Below, one piece after another: positions 1 through 11,833 of a stretch of 64,000 nt of DNA. Where the stretch lies: positions 248,670,124 through 248,734,123 of the forward strand of contig NC_061514.1 in the NCBI RefSeq assembly GCF_022539505.1. The letters run 5' to 3'. Origin of the DNA: Lolium rigidum (Eukaryota; Streptophyta; Magnoliopsida; Poales; Poaceae). The number at the start of each line of letters is the position of its first letter. Within the stretch, counting starts at the first letter, position 1. The position numbers and the translations under genes were made by a program. The notes below the pieces were generated by a model that did no database searches, was not told where the DNA came from, and was given only the letters and a program-made list of their open reading frames with translations.

Positions 1-3000
1 TTGTGATTCAAAGTCAAGTCAACACTTCACCATTCATTTCACCAACATTTTCAAGAATCTGACACTGGAAACTGTATGGCCTTTCCAACTGTCCGTAACC
101 GTGGACACGGCTATTCGAATAGGTTTACACTCTGCAGAGGTTGCACACTTGTGCCACAACATTTGATTTCATCCGTCGGGATTACCCCGAATCATCGTAA
201 CACAGTACGCGGATCATCAACCATAACCTTTCACATAGAAATCCTAGTATGAGCACCTCTCCCCATGAGCTTGGCCTCCCAGTGAAGACCAACTGTCAAC
301 CTGGGAACTGCACAGGTCTTGGCCGTACAATTCACCTCAACTCACATCATTCATCAACAACGGAGGCAGCCTCGCCATAACCCCTATGATGTGTGTTCAG
401 AGGGAACCCATACTAAGATGCATAAATTTCCAGTTAAGCCCTACCCATAATCAGGTATTGTGGGGGTACTCAATATTGGAAAGGTATCGCATTCAAACCA
501 ATATCAGTTTTATCAAAAATCACCATCTTCTCTTGGTCACATTCACCTTCAAAAATTCATTCAATGGAATGACTCATCATCCCAAGGTTTCAAATTCATT
601 TCAAAGTCACATGTTCCCATCTAGAGTAGTCAAGTTTTAATATTTAGCACTAGCACTAATCATGAGGGGTGCTAATCTTGCTTGGCTAGCTTGAGACTGA
701 CTTTACTACTCTAGTAACCTTCTTTCACTTTGACCAAAGTTAACTATAAAAGTAACTCTTTAAATAAACAAGTAAAAACTTGTAAGGTAGAAACTTGGGA
801 TAGGCTTATGGTAAGAAAGGTAAGAATCATGGTGCCTTGCCCCAAGGGTCTTTGCACTTTGCAAGAATATTAGCTTGCAACAATAGAACTTGCAAGTGTG
901 TTAGCTTGCCTTGGTAGTTGAGGTGATCAAAGTGCTCTTCTTCTTCTGGGTAGAATCCTTCCTCTTCCTGGTATTCTCCGGTACTAGCGTCTATACACGA
1001 ATACGAGGATACAATCACCAAAAAATACTTAAGTAGTCTTAGTTAGCCTTAATGGCTCACTCCAAATGATCTAGCATCATCACTTAACATTGCTACCAAG
1101 AATTAATCTAGGGTTTTCTTTCTTAGGGTTAGAGAAATAATTTCCTCTCATTACATATGTAAATGATAGTTTCCATAAAGTTCTTGAGAAAGAATTTCCT
1201 CTCATTGAAATCTTCTTAAGATTTAATTTCTCAAACAATCATACATGAAATCATGTTGACCTAAGTCAACCATTCATCATCATTATTTGAGAAAATGATT
1301 TAAATGAGGTAGACCACCTCATACTATTTAATAACTCTACAAATGATTTAAATCTCCAAGTATTTCATATAAGGGTATTTGACCAGGGATTCAAACATCA
1401 TATGAAATCACTTGGGACAAGATTTAAATGAAGTGAAAATGCTTCATAAGATTTGCATAATAGTTTTGGACAATATCACTTAAGTAACTAGCCATATTGT
1501 CCATTATTTAAACTAGGGCATGATCCTACAAAGTGACCACACCATTTTATTGCAGAAACAATTAGGGTAAGTTAAATGTGAGCTATAGGAGTTGGAATTA
1601 ACTAAATATCTATTTTGGTTGATTTTTAAGATTTATTTGAAGTCACAAAAGTCCCTGCCTTGTTATTTATGTCACATTAATTCTACACAAGCCCTCAAGG
1701 TGGGACCAGTGGGGTTGGATAGATCTTTTCTCTAGATTTGCAACAACATAAAATTCATCAAAATTAGTTGGGTAGAATTGAAACTATTTAATTTCTAAGA
1801 TAGGACCAGTATTTAAATTTATACCAAATTCTTTAACCAAATTTGAAAAGATGGGCTTAGGCGGGAAATTTAACAGGCCAGACAGAGCAGAGAGAGATGG
1901 GCCGGCCCAGCTAACGTTGCGGGCCAGCTGACAGCAGGACCCGCCCATCAGCGAGCCACACTCACCGAAACGGTAAGTTTGAATTGGATCCATTCGATTA
2001 GAGGGCGATCCGACGGTGGAGGTTCATCGTCTCCGTCGGGGAGGAGGAGGTTGCTGCCGCGGCGGAGTAGGGGGTCGGCGGCGATCCTAGGCTCCGGCGA
2101 GGGACGGCGTTGATGCTAGGCGAAGTTGTCGTCGACGGCGAGTCGAATGGTTCTGGTGGCGTCTCCGATGGTGCCCGAATTCGACGGCGGTGATCTCAGC
2201 ACCTCTGCGGGCTCCGGCGAAGAAATTGCATAGCTCCGACGGCTAATCGAGGAAGAGGAGTGGACGAGGAGCTTGAGAGGAGGGAGGGGAGTAAGTTTGC
2301 TGTGGAGAGGATGGCGCGGGGACGGCTCCTTTTATAAAGGGCGAGGTGGCCGTGAGGGGTGCGGCAAGGGCGACAGCAGAGCGGCGGCTCCGGCGAGGGA
2401 AGGGGGTCGGCGAGGTAGGCGCTAGATAGGTGTGGTCGAGGCGGTGCTAGGAAGCTAGACGGCGAGGTAGGGGACGGTCCTGGCAGGCGAGGGCGATGGC
2501 GAACGCGGGCAGCACAGGCGCGGAAATCCGGCGATGATGTCGACGGCGGTGGCGCTCACGTGAGACCAGGGGCGTGTCTGGTGGGTTGCGGTCGTCCAGG
2601 GGAGCGTGTGTGCGAAGAGAGAGAGCGAGAGGGGGCCTGGGTCGACGGCGGCAGGTGGTGCTCTGGCGCGCCCACGGGATGCACGGTGCGCACGTTTTCC
2701 GGCGAGGTGCTTCGTTCTCCTCGACAGGTGGCGATGCTAGGTGGTGTAGGGTGGTGTTGTGGACCTCAGAGACATGGTAGCCAGGGTGAGGAGGAAGGAG
2801 AAGAGAGGGTGGCTTGACATGGTGGCATGGGCCGGCATGGCATGGCTATGCCATGTTTGGCTAGCTCCTCTAGGGTGGTTGTGCATTGGTTGGGTGTAGA
2901 GGGGACCAGGGAACCAGGGTGAGTGAAATAGGGCAAGTTGGTTGGCCAAGGCACTATTTCAAATAGGGTTTGCAATTATGCCTATTTGCAAATTTCTAGT

Positions 3001-4285
3001 TTTGTAAAAATTTGATTTGTGAACTTTGGTTCAAAGATTTGAAAATGGAGTATTTGGATAAGTTGCAATTGACCAGATACCAACATGTGTGGTGGTGGAA
3101 TTTTAAAAATCAAAGAATAGCGAAATTTGGCAAAGTGAGATTGTTGCATTTGATAAAAAGTTCCAACTTTGGATGAGCATAGAATTTGATCCAAGATGAA
3201 TTTGACATGGTGGTCTTGACCAAAGTTGTTCTCCTTCATGTGATCTTGGATGAGGTGCAAAGAATTGAGAAAGTTTAGTTTGAAAAACTTGAATTGCAGA
3301 GGCTCAAAGTAGTGACCAGAATGTAATTGGCAGAATTGACCATAATCACATGTGATCACAATTTGAGTTTGAAATTGATTTGATTTGTGTTTCTTTGATT
3401 CCAAAAGTTGTAATAAGTGTTTAGTAACATAATACAACTAATGGTGAAGACCAAAATGGTCTAGGTCAAAGATTTAGAAAAATGGCATAAACCATATGTA
3501 AGGGTTTTGTGATTTTCTAACTTTTATTCTTTTATTTTTCTTTTCTTCACTTTGACAAGAGTGAGGTTTATTTGGTGTTAGATTGAGTTGGGTGAAAGGT
3601 TCAAACCATTTTGAGGCAATGGGAGTGCCTAGGTCAAGATTGGCTATTTTGGCTAAGTGCCACATATGCCTCTATGCATATGTTTGATTTTATTTTGTTT
3701 CTCACTTGAATTGGTTGGTAAGTACTTGGTTGAGTGTGTGGAGGTATTTCCAAACCATCTACCAAGGTAGACAAACAAAGTTTTAGCATTTGCAAAAAGT
3801 AGCCATAGGCTTGCATATGCCTTTTTCTTAATTAAGATCATTTCTTTTTATTTTGTTTTTCAAAGGTTGGTGAGAAGAGAGATGAGGTTTAGGGTTTAGT
3901 AAGTTTTGCAATGGTTCACCACCATTTAGCAAAGTAAGAAAGGTAGGGTTCAAAATTTACATATTAGGTCTATATGCCCACATATGTCTTTTCTTTTATT
4001 TTAGGTTTCTCAAGATAGATCCAAAATATTTTTGAGAGGGTTAGGGTTTAGGGTTTTTCTTATTTGATTTCTTTCTCTTTTATTTTATTTGGTTTGTGAT
4101 CTTCACTTGATCACTTTGGGGTTTTAGGGTTTATCACCTAAGCATAATACACTCATCATGGCAAAACACAAGTATTAGGTATGAGCACTATGCATAGCAC
4201 TCTATGTAAGAAAAGTTTTTGTTGGTTCTCATTTTTGGAAAAAGGAAATTCATTTTCTCTTTGTTTTGAAATTTGGGGTGTTACA
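1..4285 (-). repeat. R1 3' LTR (partial, very long)
   Basis: On the minus strand the LTR begins TGTAACACCCC at 4285 and extends past base 1, so at least 4.3 kb is LTR. A GC-rich block (about 1980-2900) surrounds the likely promoter. Bases about 85-140, read in reverse, resemble 37437-37500 of the R3 LTR (a CTATTCGAATAGCC core), which puts base 1 well inside the LTR and suggests a full length near 5 kb. The open frames inside (for example 386-640, 2560-2817, 2982-3437) have no recognisable domain and I do not treat them as genes. Confidence 0.75.
2330..2341 (-). promoter_or_regulatory. Putative TATA box of R1 LTR promoter
   Basis: Minus strand reads CCTTTATAAAAGG immediately before a GC-rich stretch, about 1.95 kb into the LTR. 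Position and context fit the U3 promoter of a long gypsy LTR. No transcription start can be fixed from sequence alone. Confidence 0.5.
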
Positions 4286-4325
4286 AACCCTTCCCCCTTA
4301 AATAAATCTCGTCCCGAGATTTTAA
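4286..4325 (-). other. R1 polypurine tract and LTR junction
   Basis: On the minus strand, a GGGACGAGAT motif followed by TTTAAGGGGGAAGGG abuts the LTR start at 4285. The same 'GACGAGATTCTT...AAGGGG' arrangement ends the pol regions of R2 (15920-15949) and R3 (34038-34063). This shows that the retained 3' end of R1 is the authentic pol-LTR junction even though pol itself is absent. Confidence 0.75.
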
Positions 4326-4363
4326 GAAAAGTTAGGTTCCTAAGAGAGATTGGGCGATATGAT

Positions 4364-5285
4364 TTAACAGGGAAACATACTTGGCATGGCCTGAGGTGCT
4401 TCTTGGGCTTCTGTGGCAGTCATGTTGTAGAAGCGGCCGTTGTTGTTCTGGTTCTTTTTTGCGGCAAAGCGGCGTTGGTTCCGAGCCAGGTGCAGCGGTG
4501 TTGGCGGCAATCTTGGCGAGTCTCTTGGGGCACTCATTGGAGTAATGCCCAACCACTCCACACTCATAACAGGTGATGGTGGCCTTGTCCTTGTTGGCGA
4601 CGGGGATGGTGTTGCTTCCAGTCCTAGGGCCAGTGTTGTTGTTGTTGTTGTTGTTGTTGTTCCCGTTGTTGTTGTTGTTGGGGTTGTTGTTGCTGGTGTG
4701 ATTGTTGTTGTTGTTGCCTCCGGGCTTCGGGGGTCCTCCGTGGTTGTTGGTGTAGTTTGGGTGGTAATTCTGAGCAGGGGGCTTGTTGTATTTTGGAGTA
4801 TATCCTCCAGATGAGTTGTTGCGGTACTTCTGGGTATTGCTGGACCCATGCTGATTCATCATTCGGCGTTTGTTGTTCTCGTTGGCTTGGTAAAGCTTCC
4901 CTTCCATCTGGATGGCGGAGTCCACCAGGGCTTCTAGGTCAGCAAAGGGAATGTTGACCAGTACACTCTGCATCTCGTCGTGGAGTCCGTTCAGAAATCT
5001 TTCCTTCCACTTCTCATTGGTGTCGGTTTCGTCCGGGGCGTACCTTGACAGAGTAAGGAATCTGTCGCGGTATTCTACCACAGACATTCTGCCTTGCTTG
5101 AGTTCGCGGAACTCGTCTCTCATCATCTTGATCAGTCCTTGGGGCACATGGTACTTGCTAAACTTCAGCTTGAAGTCTTCCCAGGTCATCATCTGTCCCG
5201 CATTCATTGCGCGGGCACTTGTCCACCAGGCCCGTGCAGGTCCTGACAGGTAGTGGGTGGCGAACAGTACTTTCTCGGTGGCTTC
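4364..5285 (-). pseudogene. gag: Ty3/gypsy gag (capsid-nucleocapsid), 5'-truncated and frame-broken
   Basis: Encodes the structural Gag protein of R1, which would form the cytoplasmic virus-like particle. The frame is open from the insertion point at 5285 to about 4485. It covers the retrotransposon gag domain (TWEDFKLKF, then VVEYRDRFLTLSRY), a long Asn/Pro-rich linker encoded by a GTT/TTG trinucleotide run (about 4625-4735), and a CCHC knuckle CYECGVVGHYSNEC. Near 4481-4490 the frame shifts; the next frame carries the usual gag-protease boundary residues (TATEAQEAP) and stops at 4364, just where protease should begin. The shift lies in a CTG/CAG-rich stretch and may be a sequencing error. 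The N-terminus is lost to the S1 insertion. Tekay-like assignment is likely. Confidence 0.85.
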
Positions 5286-5470
5286 TGATGTCTACGGGTG
5301 CTTCTATTCTTGTAGACAGTGTTGGGCCTCCAAGAGCAGAGGTTTGTAGAACAGCAGCAAGTTTCCCTTAAGTGGATCACCCAAGGTTTACCGAACTCAG
5401 GGAGGAAGAGGTCAAAGATATCCCTCTCAAGCAACCCTACGATCACAATGCAAGAAGTCTCTTGTGTCCC
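5286..5470 (-). repeat. S1: reversed Sabrina-like LTR 3'-end fragment
   Basis: Starts TGATGTCTACGGGTGC, the reverse complement of the 3' LTR end of S3 (ends at 18500 and 30278) and S6 (ends 39077 and 44127). It interrupts the R1 gag at 5285/5286. It is itself interrupted at 5470 by S2; the rest of S1 is not seen before the N gap. It belongs to the LTR subtype ending GTAGACATCA, unlike S2 and S4. Confidence 0.85.
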
Positions 5471-7072
5471 TGATACGTCCCAAACGTATCTATAATTTCT
5501 TATGTTCCATGCTACTTTTATGATGATACTCACATGTTTTATACACATTATATGTCATATTTATGCATTTTCCGGCACTAACCTATTGACGAGATGCAGA
5601 AGAGCCAGTTGATGTTTTATGCTGTTTTTGGTTTCAGAAATCCTAGTAAGGAAATATTCTCGGAATTGGACGAAATCAACGCCCAGGGGCCTATTTTTCC
5701 ACGAAGCTTCCAGAAGTCCGGAGAGGAAACGAAGTGGGGCCACGGGGCGACGACACAACAAGGCGGCGCGGCCTGGGCCTTGGCCGCGCCAGCCTGTTGT
5801 GTGGGTCCCTCGTGACCCTCCCGACTCTGCCCTTCCGCCTACTTAAGGTCTTCGTCGCAAAACCCCCAGTACCGAGAGCCACGATACGGAAAACCTTCCA
5901 GAGACGCCGCCGCCGCCAATCCCATCTCGGGGGATTCAGGAGATCGCCTGCGGCACCCTGCCGGAGAGGGGAATCATCTCCCGGAGGTCTCCTCATCGCC
6001 ATGATCGCCTCCGGATCGATGTGTGAGTAGTTCACCGCTGGACTATGGGTCCATAGTAGTAGCTAGATGGTTGTCTTCTCCTCATTGTGCTATCATGTTA
6101 GATCTTGTGAGCTGCCTATCATGATCAAGATCATCTATTTGTAATTCTACATGTTGTGTTTGTTGGGATTCGATGAATATTGAATACTATGTCAAGTTGA
6201 TTATCAATCTATCATATATGTTATTTATGTTCTTGCATGCTCTCCGTTGCTAGTAGAGGCTCTGGCCAAGTTGATACTTGTGACTCCAAGAGGGAGTATT
6301 TATGCTCGATAGTGGGTTCATGCCTCCATTAAATGCGGGACGAGTGACGAGAAAGTTCTAAGGTTGTGGATGTCTCTGTTGCCACTAGGGATAAAACATC
6401 GATGCTTTGTCTAAGGATATTTGTGTTGATTACATTACGCACCATACTTAATGCAATTGTCCGTTGTTTGCAACTTAATGCTGGAGGGGGTTCGGATGAT
6501 AACCTGAAGGTGGACTTTTTAGGCATAGATGCATGTCTGGATAGCGGTCTATGTACTTTGTCGTAATGCCACTGATTAAATCTCATAGTACTCATCATGA
6601 TATATGTATGTGCATTGTTATGCCTTCTTTATTTGTCAATTGCCCAACTGTAATTTGTTCACCCAACATCTGTTTATCTTATGGGAGAGACACCACTAGT
6701 GAACTATGGACCCTGGTCCTATTCTTTACATCTGAAATTCAATCTACTGCAATTGTTCTTTACTGTTCTTCGCAAACAAATATCATCATCCACACTATAC
6801 ATCTAATCCTTTGTTTACAGCAAGCCGGTGAGATTGACAACCTCACTGTTACGTTGGGGCAAAGTTCTGTGATTGTGTTGTGCAGGTTCCACGTTCGCGC
6901 CGGAATCCCTGGTGTTGCGCCGCACTACACTCCTCCGCCATCAACCTTCAACGTGCTTCTTGACTCCTACTGGTTCGATTAAACCTTGGTTTCTTACTGA
7001 GGGAAACTTGCTGCTGTGCGCATTACACCTTTCTCTTGGGGTTCCCAACGGACGTGTCAACTACACGCATCA
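5471..7072 (+). repeat. S2 5' LTR
   Basis: 1602 bp from TGATACGTCC to ACACGCATCA, with TG...CA ends. It matches the LTRs of S4 in length and in its 3' half (CCACTAGTGAACTATGGACC near 6690; GTTGGGGCAAAG near 6853). Open frames within it are LTR reading-through, not genes. Confidence 0.88.
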
Positions 7073-7082
7073 AGCAAATTTC

Positions 7083-7100
7083 TGGCGCCGTTGCCGGGGA
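7083..7100 (+). other. S2 primer binding site, tRNA-Asp type
   Basis: TGGCGCCGTTGCCGGGGA, 10 bases after the LTR end, is the form complementary to the 3' end of plant tRNA-Asp that is usual for Athila/Sabrina-type elements. It is where minus-strand DNA synthesis would be primed. Confidence 0.85.
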
Positions 7101-7326
7101 GATCAAGACACGCTGCAAGGGGAGTCTCCCACATCCAATCTCTTTACTTTGTTTTTGTCTTGCTTTACTTTATTTACTGCTTTGTTTGCTGCATTATATC
7201 AAAACACAAAAAAATTAGTTGCTAGTTTTACTTTATTTACTGTCTTGTTCTCCATATCAAAAACACAAAAAAAATTAGTTACTTGCATTTACTTTATTTA
7301 GTTTGCTTTATTTACTACTGCTAAAA

Positions 7327-8016
7327 ATGAGTAATCCGGAAGTTGAAGTTCGTTCCTTTAAGCAACAAGGGGGAGAAAGTTTTAAAGATGCTTGGTATAG
7401 AATTAGTGATGCTCATCATAGGTGCATTAAGAAACACTCCACTATTACACTACTTAGGAACTTTTATGTTGGTATCTCTAGCTGGAATAGGTATGTTCTT
7501 GATACTCTTGCGGGAGGTAATTTCCTAGGCACTACGGCTTTAGAAGCTAGTTGCATTATTGAGAGTCTAGTTGGAATACCACCTGTTAATGAAGCTAAAA
7601 TTGAAATCTCTCTTGAATATGTCATGAAAAAGTTGGAGGCCATAGAAAAAGATCTTCCAAGTATTGAGACTAAATTGGGAATATTACTTAATAGCACTGA
7701 TAAACTTGATAAATCTCTAGATGGAATTAATGAGAGAATTGCTGTTTTAGAAACTTATGCTACTCATGATAATCGAACTCATAGGATTAGTGAACTTGAA
7801 GAAGCTATGGGAACCTTGGGTTCAACTTTTTCTTCTCTTAAGTTTAAGGAGAAAGCTTATGTGGGTAAGGAGCAAAAGTTTATGTGTGTCTCTAAAGTGC
7901 CTAAGCCAAAAAATTATTATAGGACTAAAATTGACAAAGCCCTTAGCACCACTACGGATGGAAGAGCATCTAAGATACGTATTGATGTTGATGCTTCATC
8001 TCTCGATAATACTTGA
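7327..8016 (+). CDS. Gag-like protein of S2 (229 aa)
   Basis: Intact ORF about 230 bases after the PBS; I chose the ATG at 7327 because the ATG at 7303 adds only a hydrophobic leader. Residues about 9-90 resemble the capsid-like region of Athila-type gag: a 'FKQQGGESFKDAWYRISD' helix, then 'FYVGISSWNRYVLDTLAGG', in the order of the retrotransposon gag family. Residues about 98-165 have heptad-like spacing (EYVMKKLEAIEKDL and INERIAVLET), suggesting a coiled coil. There is no CCHC knuckle, so this would be a shortened gag or a gag-derived partner protein. The ORF stops with DNT just before the conserved segment GCGCCTAGCTGAAAGGCG, exactly as the unrelated S4 ORF does. Function inferred only from weak gag resemblance. 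Confidence 0.7.
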   Translation: MSNPEVEVRSFKQQGGESFKDAWYRISDAHHRCIKKHSTITLLRNFYVGISSWNRYVLDTLAGGNFLGTTALEASCIIESLVGIPPVNEAKIEISLEYVMKKLEAIEKDLPSIETKLGILLNSTDKLDKSLDGINERIAVLETYATHDNRTHRISELEEAMGTLGSTFSSLKFKEKAYVGKEQKFMCVSKVPKPKNYYRTKIDKALSTTTDGRASKIRIDVDASSLDNT

Positions 8017-10598
8017 TTCACACTTTCTGCGCCTAGCTGAAAGGCGTTAAAGAAAAGCGCTTATGGGAGACAACCCATTATTTTACTTCTGCACTTTATT
8101 TTATATTTGAGTCTTGGAAGTTGTTTAATACTGTAGCAACCTCTCCTTATCTTTATTTTATTGCATTGTTGTGCCAAGTAAAGTCTTTGATAGTAAAGCC
8201 AATACTAGATTTGGATTACTGCGCAGGAACAGATTTCTTGCTGTCACGAATTTGAGCAGTAGTCCCTGTAGAAAAATCAAAAAAATCTGCCAATTTACGT
8301 GCGTGATCCTCAGATATGTACGCAACTTTCATTCAATTTGGGAATTTTCATCTGAGCAAGTCTGGTGCCACTTTAAAATTCATCTTTACGAACGGTTCTG
8401 TTTTGACAAATTCTGTTTTTTATTTCGCATTGCCTCTTTTGCTATGTTTGATGGATTTCTTTGTTCCATTAACTTTCAGTAGCTTTGTGCAATGTCCAGA
8501 AGTGTTAAGAATGATTATGTAACCTCTGAATATATGAATTATGCACTGACCCTCTAATGAGTTTGTTTCGAGTTTGGTGTGGAGGAAGTTTTCAAGGGTC
8601 AAGAGAGGAGGATGATACAATATGATCAAGAAGAGTGAAAAGTCAAAGCTTGGGGATGCCCCCGTGGTTCATCCCTGCTTATTTTAAGAAGACTCAAGCG
8701 TCTAAGCTTGGGGATGCCCAAGGCATCCCTTCTTCATCGACAACTTATCAGGTTCCTCTAGTGAAACTATATTTTTATTCCGTCACATCTTATGTGCTTC
8801 ACTTGGAGCGTCTGTTTGTTTTTGTTTTTCTTTTTGTTTGAATAAAATCGGATCCTAGCATTCTTTGTTTGGGAGAGAGACACGCTCCGCTGTTTCGTAT
8901 GAACAAATATGTTCTTAGCTTTATCTTTAATATTCATTGCGAAAGTTGGACTATTCCATTCATTGTTATATGGTTGGAAACGGAAAATGCCGCATGTGGT
9001 AAATGGTTTAATGTCTTGAATAATGTGATACTTGGCAATTGTTGTGCTCATATAGATCTTGTTTAAGCTCTTGCATCATGTACCTTGTACTCATTAATGA
9101 ATAACTACATAGAGCTTGTTAAAATTTGGTTTGCATGATTGATCTCTAGAGTCTAGATATTTTCTTGTTGAGGTGTTTGAACAACAAGGAGACAATGTAA
9201 AGTCTTATAATAGTTACAATATGTTTATATGTGAGCTTTGTTGCACCTTTTATACTTGAGTTTGCTTCAAACTACCTTGCTAGCCTAGCCTTGTATTGAG
9301 AGGAATTCTTCTCGTGCATCCAAATCCTTGAGCCAATAACCATGCCATTTGTGTCCACCATACCTACCTACTACATGGTATTTCTCCGCCATTCCAAAGT
9401 AAATTACTTGAGTGCTACCTTTAAAATTTCTATTCTTTGTCTTTGCAATATATAGCTCATGGGACAAATAGCCTTAAAAACTATTGTGGTGAAGAATATG
9501 TACTTATGTGTCTTATTTCTTAATAAGTTGCTTGTTGAGCGGTAACCATGTTTCGGGGACGCCATCAACTTTTACCTTTGTTGAATATCATGTGAGTTGC
9601 TATGCATGTTCGTCTTGTCCGAAGTAAGAGCGATTTTCATGATCAAATGGTTTGAGTATGCATACTGTTAGAGAAGAACATTGGGCCGCTAACTAAAGCC
9701 ATGATTCATGGTGGAAGTTTCAGTTTGGACAATCAATCCTCAATATCTTATGAGAATTTTAATTGTTGTATAATGCTTATGCATTAAAGAGGAGTCCATT
9801 ATCTGTTGTCTATGTTGTCCCGGTATGGATGTCTAAGTTGAGAGTAATCAAAAGCGAGAAATCCAATGCGAGCTTTCTCCTTAGACCTTTGTACAGGCGG
9901 CATAGAGGTACCCCTTTGTGACACTTGGTTGAAACATATGCTATGCAATGATAATCCGTGTTAATCCAAGCTAATTAGGACAAGGTGCGAGCACTATTAG
10001 TATACTATGCATGAGGCTTGCAACTTATAGGATATCTTATACATAACACATATGCTTTATTACTACCGTTGACAAAATTGTTTCTTGTTGTCAAAATGAA
10101 AAGCTCTAGCACAAATATAGTAATCACTGCTTCCCTCTGTGAAGGGCCTATCTTCTACTTTATTGTTGAGTCAGTTCGCCTATTCTTTCTATCCCAGAAG
10201 AAAACACTTGTATCAACTATGTGCATTGATTCTTACATGTTTACTTATTGCACTTGTTATATTACTTTGTGTTGACAAATATCCATGAGATATACATGTT
10301 GAAGTTGAAAGCAACTGCTGAAACTTAATCTTCCTTTGTGTTGCTTCAATGCCTTTACTTTGAATCTATTGCTTTATGAGTAACTCTTATGCAAGTCTTA
10401 TTGATGCTTGTCTTGAAAGTATTATTCATGAAAAGTCTTTGCTATATGATTCATTTGTTTACTCATTATCTTCATCATTGCTTCGAATCGCTGCATTCAT
10501 CTCATATGCTTTACAATAGTATGATCAAGATTATGATAGCATGTCACTTCAGAAATTATCTTTGTTATCGTTTACCTACTCGAGGGCGAGTAGGAACT
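8017..10598 (+). other. S2 non-coding internal region
   Basis: About 2.6 kb without a credible gene. It is conserved with the internal regions of S3 (19394-21153 plus 27849-28553), S4 (22770-25362, reversed) and S6 (40042-42657), although no protein is encoded in any of them. That suggests a cis function such as packaging, reverse-transcription signals or RNA structure. It carries two internal copies of the polypurine tract (8646-8659, 8704-8717). Confidence 0.7.
8646..8729 (+). other. Two internal polypurine-tract copies and a hairpin (S2)
   Basis: AAGCTTGGGGATGC occurs at 8646 and 8704, matching the tract beside the 3' LTR (10599-10612, one mismatch). The second copy runs into an inverted repeat with arms GGGATGCC and GGCATCCC (8711-8729). 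The same arrangement is present in S3, S4 and S6. Confidence 0.7.
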
Positions 10599-10612
10599 AA
10601 GCTTAGGGATGC
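10599..10612 (+). other. S2 polypurine tract
   Basis: AAGCTTAGGGATGC ends one base before the 3' LTR start TGATACG at 10614. It is the expected primer site for plus-strand synthesis. Confidence 0.75.
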
Positions 10613-10613
10613 T

Positions 10614-10959
10614 TGATACGTCCCAAACGTATCTATAATTTCTTATGTTCCATGCTACTTTTATGATGATACTCACATGTTTTATACACATTATATGTCA
10701 TATTTATGCATTTTCCGGCACTAACCTATTGACGAGATGCTGAAGAGCCAGTTGCTATTTTCTGATGTTTTTGGTTTCAGAAATCCTAGTAAGGAAATAT
10801 TCTCGGAATTGGACGAAATCAACGCCCAGGGGCCTATTTTTCCACGAAGCTTCCAGAAGTCCGGAGAGGAAACGAAGTGGGGCCACGGGGAGACGACACA
10901 ACAAGGCGGCGCGGCCTGGGCCCTGGCCGCGCCAGCCTGTTGTGTGGGGCCCTCGTGAC
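10614..10959 (+). repeat. S2 3' LTR (truncated by gap)
   Basis: The first 346 bases repeat 5471-5816 with only a handful of differences, then end in the N run. Confidence 0.9.
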
Positions 10960-11059
10960 NNNNNNNNNNNNNNNNNNNNNNNNNNNNNNNNNNNNNNNNN
11001 NNNNNNNNNNNNNNNNNNNNNNNNNNNNNNNNNNNNNNNNNNNNNNNNNNNNNNNNNNN
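10960..11059. other. Assembly gap, 100 N
   Basis: Exactly 100 N, a conventional placeholder for a gap of unknown length. The left side ends inside the S2 3' LTR; the right side starts inside a Tekay-like LTR. Confidence 0.98.
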
Positions 11060-11833
11060 GCGGGTAAATCTTTTCGACAAGCCGTGTCCACGGTTAAGGA
11101 CGACTTGGTGATGGATTCTATGATCATAGACAACTTGAACCTAATCGTAAAACCTGATATCTATGTGTGATTAAGGATCCCTTCTCAGGGTGTCGAGGGG
11201 GTGATCCTAGGTGATAGGTTCAGGTGATGATGAAGATTCGGTGGATTCAACCTGATGATCTTAGAGCTAGAGTTGATATCGCTCTCTTATCCCTTTTGAA
11301 AATGGTCCGAATAGACGGAGCTTACTGCTCCCTCCTGTTTACAAAGGAAAAGCGGCTTTACGCAAAATAAGCTCCACATAAAGCCTCGCATACCCGCTTT
11401 GCTAACGGGTTGTACTAAGTCTTTGCGAGTCCCTGTACTCGGCCTTGCATGCTTTGTTTCGGACGAAGTCCTTCCAAGCGATGGTGGCTTCTACCTTGAC
11501 GTCGACGAGTAGTTCGGAGTTCCTCGGGCGGCGGCACGAGACTTATGGGCTGGGACGTCGCCTTATGTTATGGCCTCTTAGGCCCTTTGCAGTCTTGTTA
11601 TCTAGATAACATAATTTGCTTTCCGTTGCTTGTTGAATTGTGGCCAGTGACCTCTTCGTGTAATAAATTTGGATCTTAACTCTGGTAAGAGTTGTAATAT
11701 ATTTGCTTTCAGTCGTAGTCACTGTTGTGTTACCGATTCTCACCCTGTAGGCCCTAGAGATCTAGGTTAGGCTTATGCCAGATGTAATATCTGGGTTTGT
11801 CTAGCCCTGACCTCCGAGGGTCGCGACGAGTTT
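11060..11833 (+). repeat. R2 5' LTR, 3' portion
   Basis: Starts directly after the gap with a segment (CGACAAGCCGTGTCCACGG) that resembles the R3 LTR at about 37460 and the reversed R1 LTR near base 100. It continues to the PBS at 11834; the exact LTR end is unclear because no clean CA end is visible. Confidence 0.65.

Larger units (their letters stand above)
1..5285 (-). mobile_element. R1: Tekay-like Ty3/gypsy element, gag-only (pol missing), partial
   Basis: Reading on the minus strand, a gag with a CCHC zinc knuckle (4364-5285) is followed within about 80 bases by a purine-rich tract and an LTR starting TGTAACACCCC at 4285. An autonomous member of this lineage would carry roughly 4 kb of protease, reverse transcriptase, RNase H and integrase between gag and LTR; here there is none. 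The gag N-terminus is cut by an inserted reversed LTR at 5286 and the LTR runs off the window at base 1. The layout matches gag-only non-autonomous elements (TR-GAG type). Lineage assignment rests on gag style and the TGTAACA LTR start and is moderately sure. Confidence 0.8.
5471..10959 (+). mobile_element. S2: Sabrina-like non-autonomous LTR retrotransposon with gag-like ORF
   Basis: 5' LTR 5471-7072, tRNA-Asp-type PBS at 7083, one ORF (7327-8016), about 2.6 kb of non-coding DNA, polypurine tract 10599-10612 and the start of the 3' LTR at 10614, cut by the N gap at 10960. The first 345 bases of the two LTRs are nearly identical, implying a young insertion. No protease, reverse transcriptase or integrase is present, so replication would need enzymes in trans. 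It sits inside S1 with GTCCC at the left flank; the right-hand duplication is lost in the gap. Confidence 0.88.

Noticed and set aside
2560..3437. Open frames of 68-151 codons on both strands
   Set aside because: They sit inside the R1 LTR, have no recognisable motif and no similarity between R1 and R3 at the protein level.
5594..6035. Arg/Pro-rich open frames in the S2 LTR, repeated at 10737-11067
   Set aside because: Same LTR segment appearing at both ends of S2 and in S3, S4 and S6; no conserved reading frame.
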